Shown one piece after another: positions 1 through 7,158 of a stretch of 32,540 nt of DNA. Below the pieces are notes generated by a model that ran no database searches, was not told the DNA's origin, and was given only the letters and a program-made list of their open reading frames with translations. The translations under genes were made by a program, and so were the position numbers. Position 1 is the stretch's first letter. Each line of letters opens with the position of its first letter. Source of the DNA: an uncultured Lachnospiraceae bacterium (GTDB taxonomy: Bacteria > Bacillota > Clostridia > Lachnospirales > Lachnospiraceae); NCBI GenBank assembly GCA_947385425.1, contig CANDKY010000038.1:1-32540 (forward strand). The letters run 5' to 3'.

Positions 1-53
1 ATTAAATTAGCGGTTAAAAGCAGCAAAGTTTAAAAAATCATGCGTTTACCGTG
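1..53. repeat. Left copy of a 53-bp terminal inverted repeat
   Basis: Bases 1-53 are the exact reverse complement of 32486-32538, so both ends of the window carry the same sequence in opposite orientation. No other copy is seen inside the window. Bases 40-53 already belong to the truncated coding region that follows. The repeat could be a real element end or an assembly effect at a repeated sequence; the sequence alone does not decide. Confidence 0.85.
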
Positions 54-408
54 GGCAGTGAAGATATTCCTGAATTCGGAAAGCGGGATGGATGATGTAA
101 GCGGGGAACTGAAAGCTTTTCTGGATTATTTGGCCGGGAGGAAATCGGAGGATTCTTTTGTCATGAGGCTGGAAAAAGCGGTAAAGGAAGCAAAAAAGAA
201 CAGGGAATGGAGGCATGAATATATGACATTATTAATGCGTGACCAGGAGAATATTGAAAAAGGTATTGAGCAGGGCAAAATTTGGGGCTCCATTTCTACG
301 TACCGGGATTTCGGGTTATCAGACGGTGAAATTTCAGAAAAGCTGCAGAAAAAATATTACCTGTCAGAGGAAGAAATAATGAAATATCTGCAGGCTGAAA
401 CGGTCTGA
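40..408 (+). pseudogene. C-terminal fragment of Rpn/PD-(D/E)XK family putative transposase
   Basis: This 122-residue reading frame matches the C-terminal half of the Rpn-like protein at 15180-15836: the segment beginning near AVKIFLNSE, the DDVSGELKAFL stretch, SEDSF, and the EAKKNREWRHEYMTLLMRDQ stretch. The family (recombination-promoting nuclease/putative transposase) has its PD-(D/E)XK core in the N-terminal half, which is absent, so this fragment should be catalytically dead. No ribosome binding site precedes the ATG at 40, and the upstream in-frame sequence contains a stop. It retains the Trp codon TGG where the 15-kb copy has TGA. The C-terminal tail resembles the short helical repeat (LGLSDGEISEKL-type) usual in these proteins. 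Truncation at the window edge cannot be told apart from genuine loss. Confidence 0.75.
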
Positions 409-413
409 ATTTA

Positions 414-606
414 CACAATGTCATTAACTTAAGCTTCCCGTGGCGCTGCAGACCATATATCTCATCCGGACGCGCTTTCGCTCAGCGGCAGACGCAACGG
501 TACTAAGGCGCCAAAACACGGCGCCTAAGTGCCGGCGTCTTTCGATGGTCCGGATTGAGATATATGGTCTGCAACACCCCGAAAAGCTTAAGTTAATGAC
601 ATTGTG
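414..606. repeat. 193-bp fold-back (MITE-like) element
   Basis: The outer arms, 414-436 and 584-606, are a perfect 23-bp inverted repeat (CACAATGTCATTAACTTAAG and the following CTT). A second pair of arms, 448-470 and 549-572, matches except for one extra base. A third nested stem surrounds GGCGCC-AAAACAC-GGCGCC at about 490-540. The whole element could fold into one long hairpin. It contains no coding sequence. The right-arm motif CTTAAGTTAATGACATT recurs at 23251-23267. It sits between the Rpn fragment and the ffh operon. Confidence 0.8.
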
Positions 607-619
607 AATTTACAAGCAT

Positions 620-655
620 TTCTGTGACAAATTCTGTGACAATTTTTGTGACAAT
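620..655. repeat. Three tandem 12-bp repeats upstream of the ffh operon
   Basis: TTCTGTGACAAA, TTCTGTGACAAT and TTTTGTGACAAT lie head to tail at 620-631, 632-643 and 644-655, about 120 bp upstream of the ylxM-ffh promoter. The repeated core is TGTGACAA. Spacing near one helical turn would suit a regulator, but no known binding site is recognised. The remaining 656-777 contains nothing else I can identify. Confidence 0.7.
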
Positions 656-777
656 CAGGGAAAAAGAGGGCGTATGGCAAAAATACCAGCCAAGGTGAAA
701 AAATGTAAAACGCGCATAATAAGCGAAGACGGAACATGTCGTCCAAACAAAAAAACGGCTTTGTAAAGAAAATATAC

Positions 778-806
778 TTGACATGCCAATAAACATATAG
801 TATGAT
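778..806 (+). promoter_or_regulatory. Sigma-A-type promoter of the ylxM-ffh operon
   Basis: TTGACA at 778-783 and TATGAT at 801-806 are separated by 17 bp, close to the consensus for the housekeeping sigma factor. A start near 813 would give a leader of about 50 nt to the ylxM start codon. Confidence 0.85.
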
Positions 807-863
807 ATGCAAAGTGCCGGAACAAGTAAATCATTTTTATCAACCGCAGTCAGGAGGCACAGG

Positions 864-1205
864 ATGGAAAAGATTGTAGAACAGGGGCTGCTGTATGATT
901 TTTATGGGGAATTACTGACAGAGCATCAGCAGAAAGTATATGAAGATGTTGTATACCATGACCTGTCCATCAGCGAGATTGCACAGGAGCAGGGGATCAG
1001 CAGGCAGGGCGTCCACGATTTGATGAAAAGGTGTAACGGTATCTTAGAGGAATATGAAAGCAAGCTTCATCTCGTAGCGCGGTTCCGTGAGATGAAAAGC
1101 AGGGTTCAGCGTATGAACCGTCTGGCAGAGGATGAGACCGTAGGATCTGACCAACTGCGCAGGGAAATCAAAAAGCTGTCAGATGAGATTTTGGATGCGT
1201 TATAA
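864..1205 (+). CDS. ylxM: YlxM-family helix-turn-helix protein, SRP-associated
   Basis: This is a 113-residue protein, the usual size for YlxM (UPF0122), which in many Firmicutes is encoded just upstream of ffh and is thought to modulate the signal recognition particle. The N-terminal part has the sigma-region-4-like HTH, visible as LSISEIAQEQGISRQGVHDL at about residues 32-51, followed by a helical C-terminus. The ATG at 864 is chosen because AGGAGG lies at 852-857; the longer frame upstream starts inside the promoter region. The gene lies 29 bp before ffh on the same strand, so the two are probably co-transcribed from the promoter at 778. Confidence 0.92.
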   Translation: MEKIVEQGLLYDFYGELLTEHQQKVYEDVVYHDLSISEIAQEQGISRQGVHDLMKRCNGILEEYESKLHLVARFREMKSRVQRMNRLAEDETVGSDQLRREIKKLSDEILDAL

Positions 1206-1234
1206 AAGCAGGGATAACAGATAGAGGTTGGTTT

Positions 1235-2608
1235 ATGGCATTTGAAAGTTTGACAGATAAACTACAGAATGTATTTAAAAATTTAAGGAGCAAGGGGCGT
1301 CTGACGCAGGAAGATGTAAAAACGGCTCTTAAAGAAGTGAAAATGGCTCTGCTGGAAGCAGATGTCAACTTCAGGGTAGTAAAACAGTTTGTGAAATCCG
1401 TGGAGGAACGGGCGATAGGTGCAGATGTGATGAACGGCCTGAACCCGGGGCAGATGGTTATCAAAATCGTAAACGAAGAGATGATCGCCCTGATGGGCTC
1501 CGAAACGACGGAACTGCAGATGCAGCCGGGAAAATCCACTACCGTTATTATGATGTGCGGCCTGCAGGGCGCCGGCAAGACGACGACTACAGCGAAAATT
1601 GCAGGCAAATTGAAACTGAAAGGAAAGAAACCCCTGCTTGTGGCATGCGATGTATACCGCCCGGCCGCAATCCGGCAGCTGCAGGTAAACGGTGAGAAGC
1701 AGGAAGTAGATGTTTTTTCCATGGGGGAAAACCATAAGCCGGTGGATATCGCCAGGGCGGCTATGGAACATGCCGGGAAAAACGGCCATAATGTGGTAAT
1801 TCTCGATACGGCAGGCCGTCTCCATATTGACGAAGCCATGATGGAAGAACTGCAGGAAATCAAGGCGAATGTGACGGTACACCAATCCCTTCTTGTGGTA
1901 GATGCCATGACCGGGCAGGATGCCGTCAATGTAGCAAAAGAATTTGATGAGAAAGTCGGTATCGACGGCGTGATATTGTCCAAGATGGACGGTGATACCA
2001 GGGGCGGTGCGGCGCTTTCCGTAAAGGCAGTGACGGGAAAGCCTGTTTTGTATGTAGGTATGGGCGAAAAGCTCAGCGATTTGGAACAGTTTTATCCGGA
2101 CCGTATGGCCAGCCGTATCCTGGGAATGGGCGATGTACTGAGCCTGATTGATAAAGTGCAGGCAAACCTTGATATAGATGAAGATAAGGAAAAGGAAATG
2201 GCCGCCCGGATGAAGAAGGGCAGGTTTGATTTTAACGATTATCTGGAAAGCATGAAGCAGATGCGGAAGATGGGCGGGATTTCCAGTATTCTCGGGATGA
2301 TCCCGGGATTGGGCGGCAAACAGATGGGCGATATCGAATCCATGGTGGATGAGAAGCAGATGGCAAGGATGGAAGCGATTGTTTTAAGCATGACGCCTGA
2401 GGAGAGGGAAAACCCCAAGCTGCTTAATTTAAGCCGCAAAAGCCGTATCGCAAGAGGCGCCGGCGTGGATATTTCCGTCGTAAACCGCTTTGTAAAACAA
2501 TTTGAACAATCACAGAAAATGATGAAACAGATTCCGGGGATGATGGGAGGCAAACGGGGCCGCGGAATGTTCGGCGGCGGCCTTGGCGGAATGAAATTCC
2601 CTTTTTAG
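1235..2608 (+). CDS. ffh: Signal recognition particle protein Ffh (SRP54 GTPase)
   Basis: This 457-residue protein has the standard SRP54 order. An N-terminal helical bundle is followed by the G domain with the P-loop GLQGAGKTTTTAK (residues about 109-121), DTAGR, and the SKMDG motif. The C-terminal M domain is methionine-rich, with a SRKSRIARGAG segment that matches the 4.5S/6S-type SRP RNA contact, and ends in a Gly/Met-rich tail. Ffh binds signal peptides as they leave the ribosome and, with FtsY, delivers nascent chains to the Sec translocon. It follows ylxM and precedes ribosome genes, a typical Firmicute arrangement. The ATG at 1235 has a modest AGAGGTTGG upstream. Confidence 0.98.
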   Translation: MAFESLTDKLQNVFKNLRSKGRLTQEDVKTALKEVKMALLEADVNFRVVKQFVKSVEERAIGADVMNGLNPGQMVIKIVNEEMIALMGSETTELQMQPGKSTTVIMMCGLQGAGKTTTTAKIAGKLKLKGKKPLLVACDVYRPAAIRQLQVNGEKQEVDVFSMGENHKPVDIARAAMEHAGKNGHNVVILDTAGRLHIDEAMMEELQEIKANVTVHQSLLVVDAMTGQDAVNVAKEFDEKVGIDGVILSKMDGDTRGGAALSVKAVTGKPVLYVGMGEKLSDLEQFYPDRMASRILGMGDVLSLIDKVQANLDIDEDKEKEMAARMKKGRFDFNDYLESMKQMRKMGGISSILGMIPGLGGKQMGDIESMVDEKQMARMEAIVLSMTPEERENPKLLNLSRKSRIARGAGVDISVVNRFVKQFEQSQKMMKQIPGMMGGKRGRGMFGGGLGGMKFPF

Positions 2609-2857
2609 GCGTTTGCACAAATGCAGACAATTTCTTATGCAAAAGGGGAGGTGGTTGTTTCCGGATTGCTTTTCCAGGCATTTGCGGGCAGATTTCCGGC
2701 AGAAGCAGAATCCCGGTACTGTTCCGGCAGGCCGGACAATTTAAGGCGGCGGATACAGGTTGGCCCATGTACGGATTCCGGTACGGCGGCTCCTGTTTCT
2801 TATATATAATATAAATAAATTTTTAAAATATTTATGCATTATGCGGAGGTGAAAAAA
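2609..2857 (+). other. Gap between ffh and rpsP with no recognised gene
   Basis: This stretch has no convincing coding region. A 62-codon open frame (2621-2809) lacks a ribosome binding site and resembles nothing I know. An AT-rich block with TATAAT near 2800 may hold a promoter for rpsP, but no good -35 box accompanies it. Short inverted repeats such as CCGGTACNG are present but form no clear terminator. Confidence 0.4.
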
Positions 2858-3103
2858 ATGGCAGTAAAAATCAGATTGAGAAGGATGGGACAGAAGAAAG
2901 CTCCTTTTTATAGAATTATTGTAGCAGATTCCAGATCCCCCAGAGACGGCAAGTTCATTGAAGAGATCGGAACTTATGATCCCAACACGGAACCCAGTAC
3001 CTTTAAGGTAAATGAAGAATTAGCCAAGAAATGGCTGTCAAACGGCGCGCAGCCTACAGAAGTTGTAAGCAAGATTTTCAAGCTTGCCGGGATTTCAAAA
3101 TAA
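2858..3103 (+). CDS. rpsP: 30S ribosomal protein bS16
   Basis: The 81-residue protein starts [20 protein letters not shown] and contains [20 protein letters not shown], which are hallmark bS16 sequences. bS16 is a primary binder of 16S rRNA needed for 30S assembly. The ATG at 2858 is preceded by GGAGGTG with good spacing; an upstream in-frame ATG at 2834 would add eight residues not found in bS16. It begins the rpsP-khpA-rimM-trmD string. Confidence 0.98.
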   Translation: MAVKIRLRRMGQKKAPFYRIIVADSRSPRDGKFIEEIGTYDPNTEPSTFKVNEELAKKWLSNGAQPTEVVSKIFKLAGISK

Positions 3104-3128
3104 AGCCTGACGCTTTTGGAGGTGGATG

Positions 3129-3356
3129 ATGAAGGAATTAGTTGAGGTAATCGCAAAAGCGCTTGTTGATAATCCGGGTGAAGTGGTAGTGACAGAGAAG
3201 GAAGAGGGCAGGAACCTTATTGTGGAACTTCATGTCGCACAGGAAGATATGGGAAAAGTTATTGGCAAACAGGGCAGGATTGCCAAAGCGATCCGGTCTG
3301 TCGTAAAAGCGGCATCATCAAAAGACAACAGAAGAGTAGATGTAGAAATCGTTTAA
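3129..3356 (+). CDS. khpA: KhpA-type KH-domain RNA-binding protein
   Basis: This 75-residue single KH domain protein carries the GKQG loop (GxxG motif) in MGKVIGKQGRIAKAIRSVVK. It corresponds to KhpA/YlqC, which partners with KhpB (Jag/EloR) in Gram-positives as an RNA chaperone linked to cell elongation. The ATG at 3129 gives 6-bp spacing from GGAGG at 3118-3122; the ATG at 3126 is a close alternative. It sits between rpsP and rimM, the conserved place for this gene in Firmicutes. Confidence 0.95.
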   Translation: MKELVEVIAKALVDNPGEVVVTEKEEGRNLIVELHVAQEDMGKVIGKQGRIAKAIRSVVKAASSKDNRRVDVEIV

Positions 3357-3373
3357 AAGTTGTCTGTAAAAGG

Positions 3374-3517
3374 TACGGATGGGTATTATCTGCCCATCCG
3401 TATTTATGCACAGGGGTGCGTAAGGAAATTAGCAGCTTTGCTGCACGCACCCCGCGCGGCGAGTAGGGGGAAAAGCCTCCCCTACTCGATTGCACAGGGG
3501 TGCGTAAGGAAATTAGC
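3374..3517. repeat. Hairpin cluster with a 27-bp direct repeat between khpA and rimM
   Basis: Three inverted repeats follow one another: TACGGATGGG/CCCATCCGTA (3374-3402), GGGGTGCG/CGCACCCC (3413-3453, with an inner GCAG-CTTTG-CTGC stem), and CGAGTAGGGG/CCCCTACTCG (3460-3488). A perfect 27-bp direct repeat starting TGCACAGGGGTGCGTAAGG occurs at 3407-3433 and 3491-3517. The frame is open through to rimM, but no start signal supports translation. It may be an inserted REP-like element or a processing/attenuation site inside the operon. Confidence 0.75.
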
Positions 3518-3584
3518 TGCGTTACTGTATGTTCTGGCAGTCTGCAGTATAAAATGGTACAGTCATTATAAAAAGGGAAACAGG

Positions 3585-4091
3585 ATGGAACAGAAATTAA
3601 GAGTGGGCGTTATAGCCACCACCCACGGTGTCAGGGGTGAAGTAAAAGTATTTCCGACAACGGATGATGCCAGGCGTTTCAGTAAACTAAAGGAAATTAT
3701 CCTGGATACAGGGAAAGATGAACTGATATTGGAAATCGAAAATGTCAAATTTTTTAAACAGTTTGCAATATTGAAATTCAAAGGGATAGATACTATCAAC
3801 GATGTGGAAAAATATAAGGGAAAAGAACTTTATGTTCTCCGTGAAAATGCGCAGAAATTAGGGCACAACGAGTATTTTATCGCAGATTTGATCGGACTTA
3901 AGGTCAAGGAAGAAGGCGGGCGGGAGCTTGGCATCTTAAAAGATGTCCTGGAAACCGGGGCCAATGACGTTTATATCGTTGAGATGGAGGATAAAAAGGA
4001 ACTGCTTATCCCTGCTATCAAGCAATGTATTTTAAAGGTGGACCTGGAGGCCGGGGAAATGGAAGTGCATCTGTTGGAGGGGCTTTTATAA
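3585..4091 (+). CDS. rimM: Ribosome maturation factor RimM
   Basis: This 168-residue protein has the N-terminal RimM beta-barrel ([20 protein letters not shown]) and the C-terminal PRC-barrel ([14 protein letters not shown]). RimM helps assemble the 30S head by binding uS19. The ATG at 3585 is preceded by AAAGGG and CAGG, a weak site. A longer open frame reaches back to 3360, but it is made of the repeat element and lacks similarity to RimM. It ends one base before trmD, consistent with translational coupling. Confidence 0.95.
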   Translation: MEQKLRVGVIATTHGVRGEVKVFPTTDDARRFSKLKEIILDTGKDELILEIENVKFFKQFAILKFKGIDTINDVEKYKGKELYVLRENAQKLGHNEYFIADLIGLKVKEEGGRELGILKDVLETGANDVYIVEMEDKKELLIPAIKQCILKVDLEAGEMEVHLLEGLL

Positions 4092-4092
4092 A

Positions 4093-5682
4093 ATGAATTT
4101 CTATGTGATGACCCTGTTTCCGGAAATGGTGGAACAGGGAATGCGGACAGGCATTTTCAGGCGGGCCCTGGAAAAGGGGCTGCTGTCCCTGGAAGCGGTC
4201 AATATACGGGATTACACGGAAGATAAGCATAAAAAAGCGGATGACTATCCTTACGGAGGCGGCGCAGGTATGCTGATGCAGGCACAGCCTGTTTTCCGTT
4301 GCTATCAGGAGATAACAGAAAGGGCAGAAAAGAACGGCATTGCCAAAAAGGGCGGGGAAAACAGGGAAGCAGGGCTTAAATCACTCAAACCAAGGGTGGT
4401 TTATCTGACGCCCCAAGGGGAAACATTTTGCCAGAGTAAGGCAAAAGAACTTGCAAAGGAAGAAAATTTGATTTTTCTGTGCGGCCATTATGAAGGGATT
4501 GACGAAAGGGTCCTGGAGGAAATTGTAACAGACTATATTTCCATAGGGGATTATGTCCTGACCGGGGGGGAACTGGCGGCAATGGTACTGATGGATGCCG
4601 TCGCCCGGCTGGTGCCCGGTGTCCTGCACAATGATGTATCGGCGGATTTCGAGACTTTTTACAATGATTTGCTGGAATACCCCCAATATTCCCGCCCGGA
4701 AGTATGGCATGGGAAGCGGGTCCCGGAGGTTCTGCTTTGCGGTGATCACCGCAAAATCGCTGCATGGCGTCTGGAACAGTCGGAGCGGAAAACGAAAGAC
4801 AGACGGCCGGACATGTATGAAAGATACAGCCGCAGGCAGCATTATATCCAGGTTATGCAGAAAAAAGGAAAATTACGGCATATGGATATGATTGAGAGCC
4901 TCCGAAGAGGACGGGGCGAAATCGTACAGGCTGCGGAATACGGGATACTCGTGCAGGACAGGGAAGCAAAAGTTTATATGCTGGCTGTATTTGACGAGGA
5001 TGGGGAGAAGGCCCGCGAAGTAATCCGGTGGCTCCCTGAAGGGGGAAGGGGGTGGCAGTATGTACTGCATCAGGAATGCCTGCTGCCGCCTCTGGAGCAG
5101 TTTATCCTGTCTGCGGGACAGGATTTTTCCGCGGAAGGCTCCGTGATGCCGGTCTATATGGCAGTCTATACCCAAAGGAATGCCTTACCTGTCCGAAATA
5201 GTAATAACAGGCGTATCCATATCCGTTTCCGTTCTCTTGGAATGGGATTTCTGAACGAGGTTATGGGACATTATGATTTGACAGGCAGGGAATATCTGGA
5301 AGAGCGGCTGAAAAGCGGGAATATTTACGGGGCATTTATTGATGAAAATACGGACGGAAATCCGAATGGGAATATAAAAGAAAATATAAATGAAACTGTG
5401 AATAAAAATGTTGGTAATGACGGTATTGCCACTGGTAAGCTGGCCGGTTTCGCCGGTGTCCATCAGGAGGGCAGCCTGGGGATGCTGGAAGTTTATGAGG
5501 AATACCGCGGGCAGGGGATCGGCAGGGCTTTGGAAGCTTTTATGGTCAATCTGCACCTTTCTATGGGCTACACTCCTTACGGGATGGTAGCGGCGGATAA
5601 CCATGTTTCCCTGAGACTGCAAAAGAAGGCAGGGCTTTGTATTTCAAAGGAGAAAATATATTGGGTTGCAGCGGACGGTTAA
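4093..5682 (+). CDS. trmD: tRNA (guanine-N1)-methyltransferase TrmD fused to a GNAT acetyltransferase
   Basis: The protein has 529 residues, against about 240-250 for TrmD alone. Residues 1 to about 260 are TrmD: YPYGGGAGMLMQ, LCGHYEGIDERV and the trefoil-knot segment ISIGDYVLTGGELA that binds S-adenosylmethionine. TrmD makes m1G37 in tRNAs to prevent frameshifting. Residues about 260-529 form a GNAT-like region with the acetyl-CoA loop RGQGIGRAL near residue 477 and an AADNHVSLRLQKKAG end. Two insertions stand out: about 22 residues near 80-105, and an Asn/Gly-rich linker near 417-445. The conserved catalytic Asp position (SDGLLE or DNLLEYP in relatives) reads YNDLLEYP, so Asn191 occupies the usual Asp place with Asp192 next. 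The gene usually next in this cluster, rplS, is absent. Confidence 0.93.
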   Translation: MNFYVMTLFPEMVEQGMRTGIFRRALEKGLLSLEAVNIRDYTEDKHKKADDYPYGGGAGMLMQAQPVFRCYQEITERAEKNGIAKKGGENREAGLKSLKPRVVYLTPQGETFCQSKAKELAKEENLIFLCGHYEGIDERVLEEIVTDYISIGDYVLTGGELAAMVLMDAVARLVPGVLHNDVSADFETFYNDLLEYPQYSRPEVWHGKRVPEVLLCGDHRKIAAWRLEQSERKTKDRRPDMYERYSRRQHYIQVMQKKGKLRHMDMIESLRRGRGEIVQAAEYGILVQDREAKVYMLAVFDEDGEKAREVIRWLPEGGRGWQYVLHQECLLPPLEQFILSAGQDFSAEGSVMPVYMAVYTQRNALPVRNSNNRRIHIRFRSLGMGFLNEVMGHYDLTGREYLEERLKSGNIYGAFIDENTDGNPNGNIKENINETVNKNVGNDGIATGKLAGFAGVHQEGSLGMLEVYEEYRGQGIGRALEAFMVNLHLSMGYTPYGMVAADNHVSLRLQKKAGLCISKEKIYWVAADG

Positions 5683-5685
5683 GAA

Positions 5686-5713
5686 TTGACTTTTCATAGG
5701 GGGATGCTATAAT
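5686..5713 (+). promoter_or_regulatory. Strong promoter for the structured RNA upstream of degV
   Basis: TTGACT at 5686-5691 and TATAAT at 5708-5713 are separated by 16 bp. The expected start, about 5719-5721, coincides with the first base of the closing stem of the RNA structure at 5720. The promoter begins a few bases after the trmD stop codon. Confidence 0.85.
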
Positions 5714-5719
5714 ATTAGC

Positions 5720-5850
5720 GTGAAAAGAAGCTCTAAGGCGTCAAAAGACGCCGCCTAAGAGCTTCTAGGGTTTGCCATGCAGGATGCATGGGCAAACCTG
5801 TTTCACGCGGAAGAATGCCCGAAAAGAGGGCATTCTTCCAGGTTTTTTTG
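5720..5850 (+). ncRNA. Candidate small RNA or leader: three-way junction plus terminator
   Basis: The predicted transcript begins with GUGAAA (5720-5725), which pairs with UUUCAC (5801-5806). Inside this stem are two adjacent hairpins. The first, 5726-5766, has arms AGAAGCUCU and AGAGCUUCU around GUC-AAAA-GAC. The second, 5769-5798, pairs GGUUUGCC..AUGCA with UGCAUGGGCAAACC. A perfect 12-bp terminator stem, GGAAGAAUGCCC/GGGCAUUCUUCC (5809-5839), is followed by seven U. Promoter, junction and terminator form a complete unit of about 130 nt. It does not match 6S, SRP, tmRNA, RNase P or T-box features known to me. It may act alone or as an attenuator for degV, whose start is about 100 nt downstream. 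The first hairpin belongs to a small repeat family in this window. Confidence 0.65.
5809..5850 (+). terminator. Intrinsic terminator between the structured RNA and degV
   Basis: A perfect 12-bp stem (5809-5820 with 5828-5839), a GAAAAGA loop and a T-run at about 5843-5849 form a textbook Rho-independent terminator. It lies upstream of degV, so it either ends a free small RNA or attenuates degV expression. Confidence 0.85.
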
Positions 5851-5953
5851 GCGGGTTTGTGCTGCTGCGGGGCGGCAGCATGCATGTTGGTTAGATATGA
5901 AATGATGGAAGAAAGGGAGAGGTATCCGGCGGTTGCGGATACGGGAGAGTAAA

Positions 5954-6814
5954 GTGGCTAAAATTGCAATAGTAACGGACAGCAACAGCGGAATTACGCA
6001 GCAACAGGCAAAGGAGGCAGGTATCCATGTGCTTCCAATGCCTTTTATGATTAACGAGGAAACTTACTTTGAGGATATCAACCTGACACAGAAGGAATTT
6101 TATGAACGGCTGGCGAACGGGGATGATGTAGTGACAAGCCAGCCTTCGCCGGAATCGGTAATGGATCTGTGGGACAGTTTACTGCAGGAATATGACGAAA
6201 TCGTCCATATTCCCATGAGCAGCGGCCTGTCCGGTTCCTGCCAGAGCGCCCTGATGCTGGCGCAGGACTATGAGGGCAGGGTACAGGTGGTAAATAATCA
6301 GCGGATATCCGTAACGCAGAGGCAGTCTGCAATGGATGCATTGAAATTGGCCGGGCAGGGAATGGATGCACGGCAGATCAGGGAATTTCTGGAAGGGGAT
6401 AAATTTAATTCCAGTATTTACATTATGCTGGACACCCTGTATTATCTGAAAAAGGGCGGAAGGATCACCCCGGCTGCGGCAGCCCTGGGTACATTGTTAA
6501 GGCTTAAACCGGTACTTCAAATCCAGGGGGATAAACTGGACGCCTTCGCGAAGGCAAGGACAACCAGTCAGGGAAAATCCATTATGATAAATGCCATACG
6601 GAATGATATGAATAACCGCTTCGGCGGCGCCAATAAGGATAATATCTGGCTGATGGTTGCCCATTCCCATAATGAGGCGGCTGCACAGGCTTTCAGGGAG
6701 GAACTTTTAGAAGAATTCCCCGGCTTTGATGTCTATATGGATCCTTTATCACTCAGTATCGCCTGCCATATCGGCCCCGGCTCCCTGGCAGTGGCATGTT
6801 CTAAAAAAATATAG
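5954..6814 (+). CDS. DegV family fatty-acid-binding protein
   Basis: This 286-residue protein shows the DegV signature: an N-terminal IAIVTDSNSGI, TSQPSPESV around residues 66-74, SSGLSGSCQSA, and a C-terminal GPGSLAVA. DegV/FakB-type proteins bind fatty acids; true FakB proteins hand them to the kinase FakA, but no fakA is in the window, so which DegV subclass this is remains open. GTG at 5954 is chosen because GGGAGAG lies six bases upstream; an in-frame TTG at 5933 lacks a site. It follows the structured RNA and terminator, which suggests control by attenuation. Confidence 0.9.
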   Translation: MAKIAIVTDSNSGITQQQAKEAGIHVLPMPFMINEETYFEDINLTQKEFYERLANGDDVVTSQPSPESVMDLWDSLLQEYDEIVHIPMSSGLSGSCQSALMLAQDYEGRVQVVNNQRISVTQRQSAMDALKLAGQGMDARQIREFLEGDKFNSSIYIMLDTLYYLKKGGRITPAAAALGTLLRLKPVLQIQGDKLDAFAKARTTSQGKSIMINAIRNDMNNRFGGANKDNIWLMVAHSHNEAAAQAFREELLEEFPGFDVYMDPLSLSIACHIGPGSLAVACSKKI

Positions 6815-6875
6815 CCGGAATAAATTTTCTGTAATTTAAAAAAAAGTATTGCATTACAGTCAGTTTTGTGATACG

Positions 6876-6918
6876 ATAATGTGGAGAATCATAGCTGATT
6901 CTTCACATTATTTTTTTT
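6876..6918 (+). terminator. Terminator after degV
   Basis: ATAATGTGGAGAATC (6876-6890) pairs with GATTCTTCACATTAT (6897-6911) around an ATAGCT loop, with one G-T wobble, followed by a run of T. It closes the degV transcription unit. Confidence 0.85.
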
Positions 6919-7158
6919 CAATTTCATAATGTGTTTCACATTTCCGGTGCATGAAGCATGCGGTACAGGTATATTATATATTCTGGGAATCAGCGGTATA
7001 GTAATTTATCTGACAAATTGTCTTATGCATATTAGGACGGGAATGTCCGGATTCTGGCTTTTCGCCAACAATTCACGTAATTTTTAAAATTGAGGTAAGT
7101 GCAGGCGGCGGAAGGCACATTTTCCTTCTGCCATACTATTTTGGGACAGGAGGGAAGA
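6919..7158. other. AT-rich gap with no recognised gene
   Basis: I see no coding region here. A short palindrome GACAAATTGTC lies near 7011-7021. TATATTATATATT near 6972 and TATAGT near 6995 could be part of a promoter for the gene at 7159, but no matching -35 is convincing. Confidence 0.4.

Noticed and set aside
588-843. Hydrophobic minus-strand frames across the ffh promoter region
   Set aside because: They run antisense through the tandem repeats and promoter and have no start signals.
2621-2809. A 62-residue gene between ffh and rpsP
   Set aside because: No ribosome binding site and no recognisable protein features.
3360-3584. A 75-residue N-terminal extension of RimM
   Set aside because: It is built from the hairpin/direct-repeat insert, has no ribosome site and does not resemble RimM.
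6849-6918. A second promoter-plus-hairpin unit (TTGCAT-17-TACGAT) after degV
   Set aside because: The -10 box overlaps the left arm of the terminator, so a transcript would begin within the stem. The hairpin is better explained as the degV terminator.
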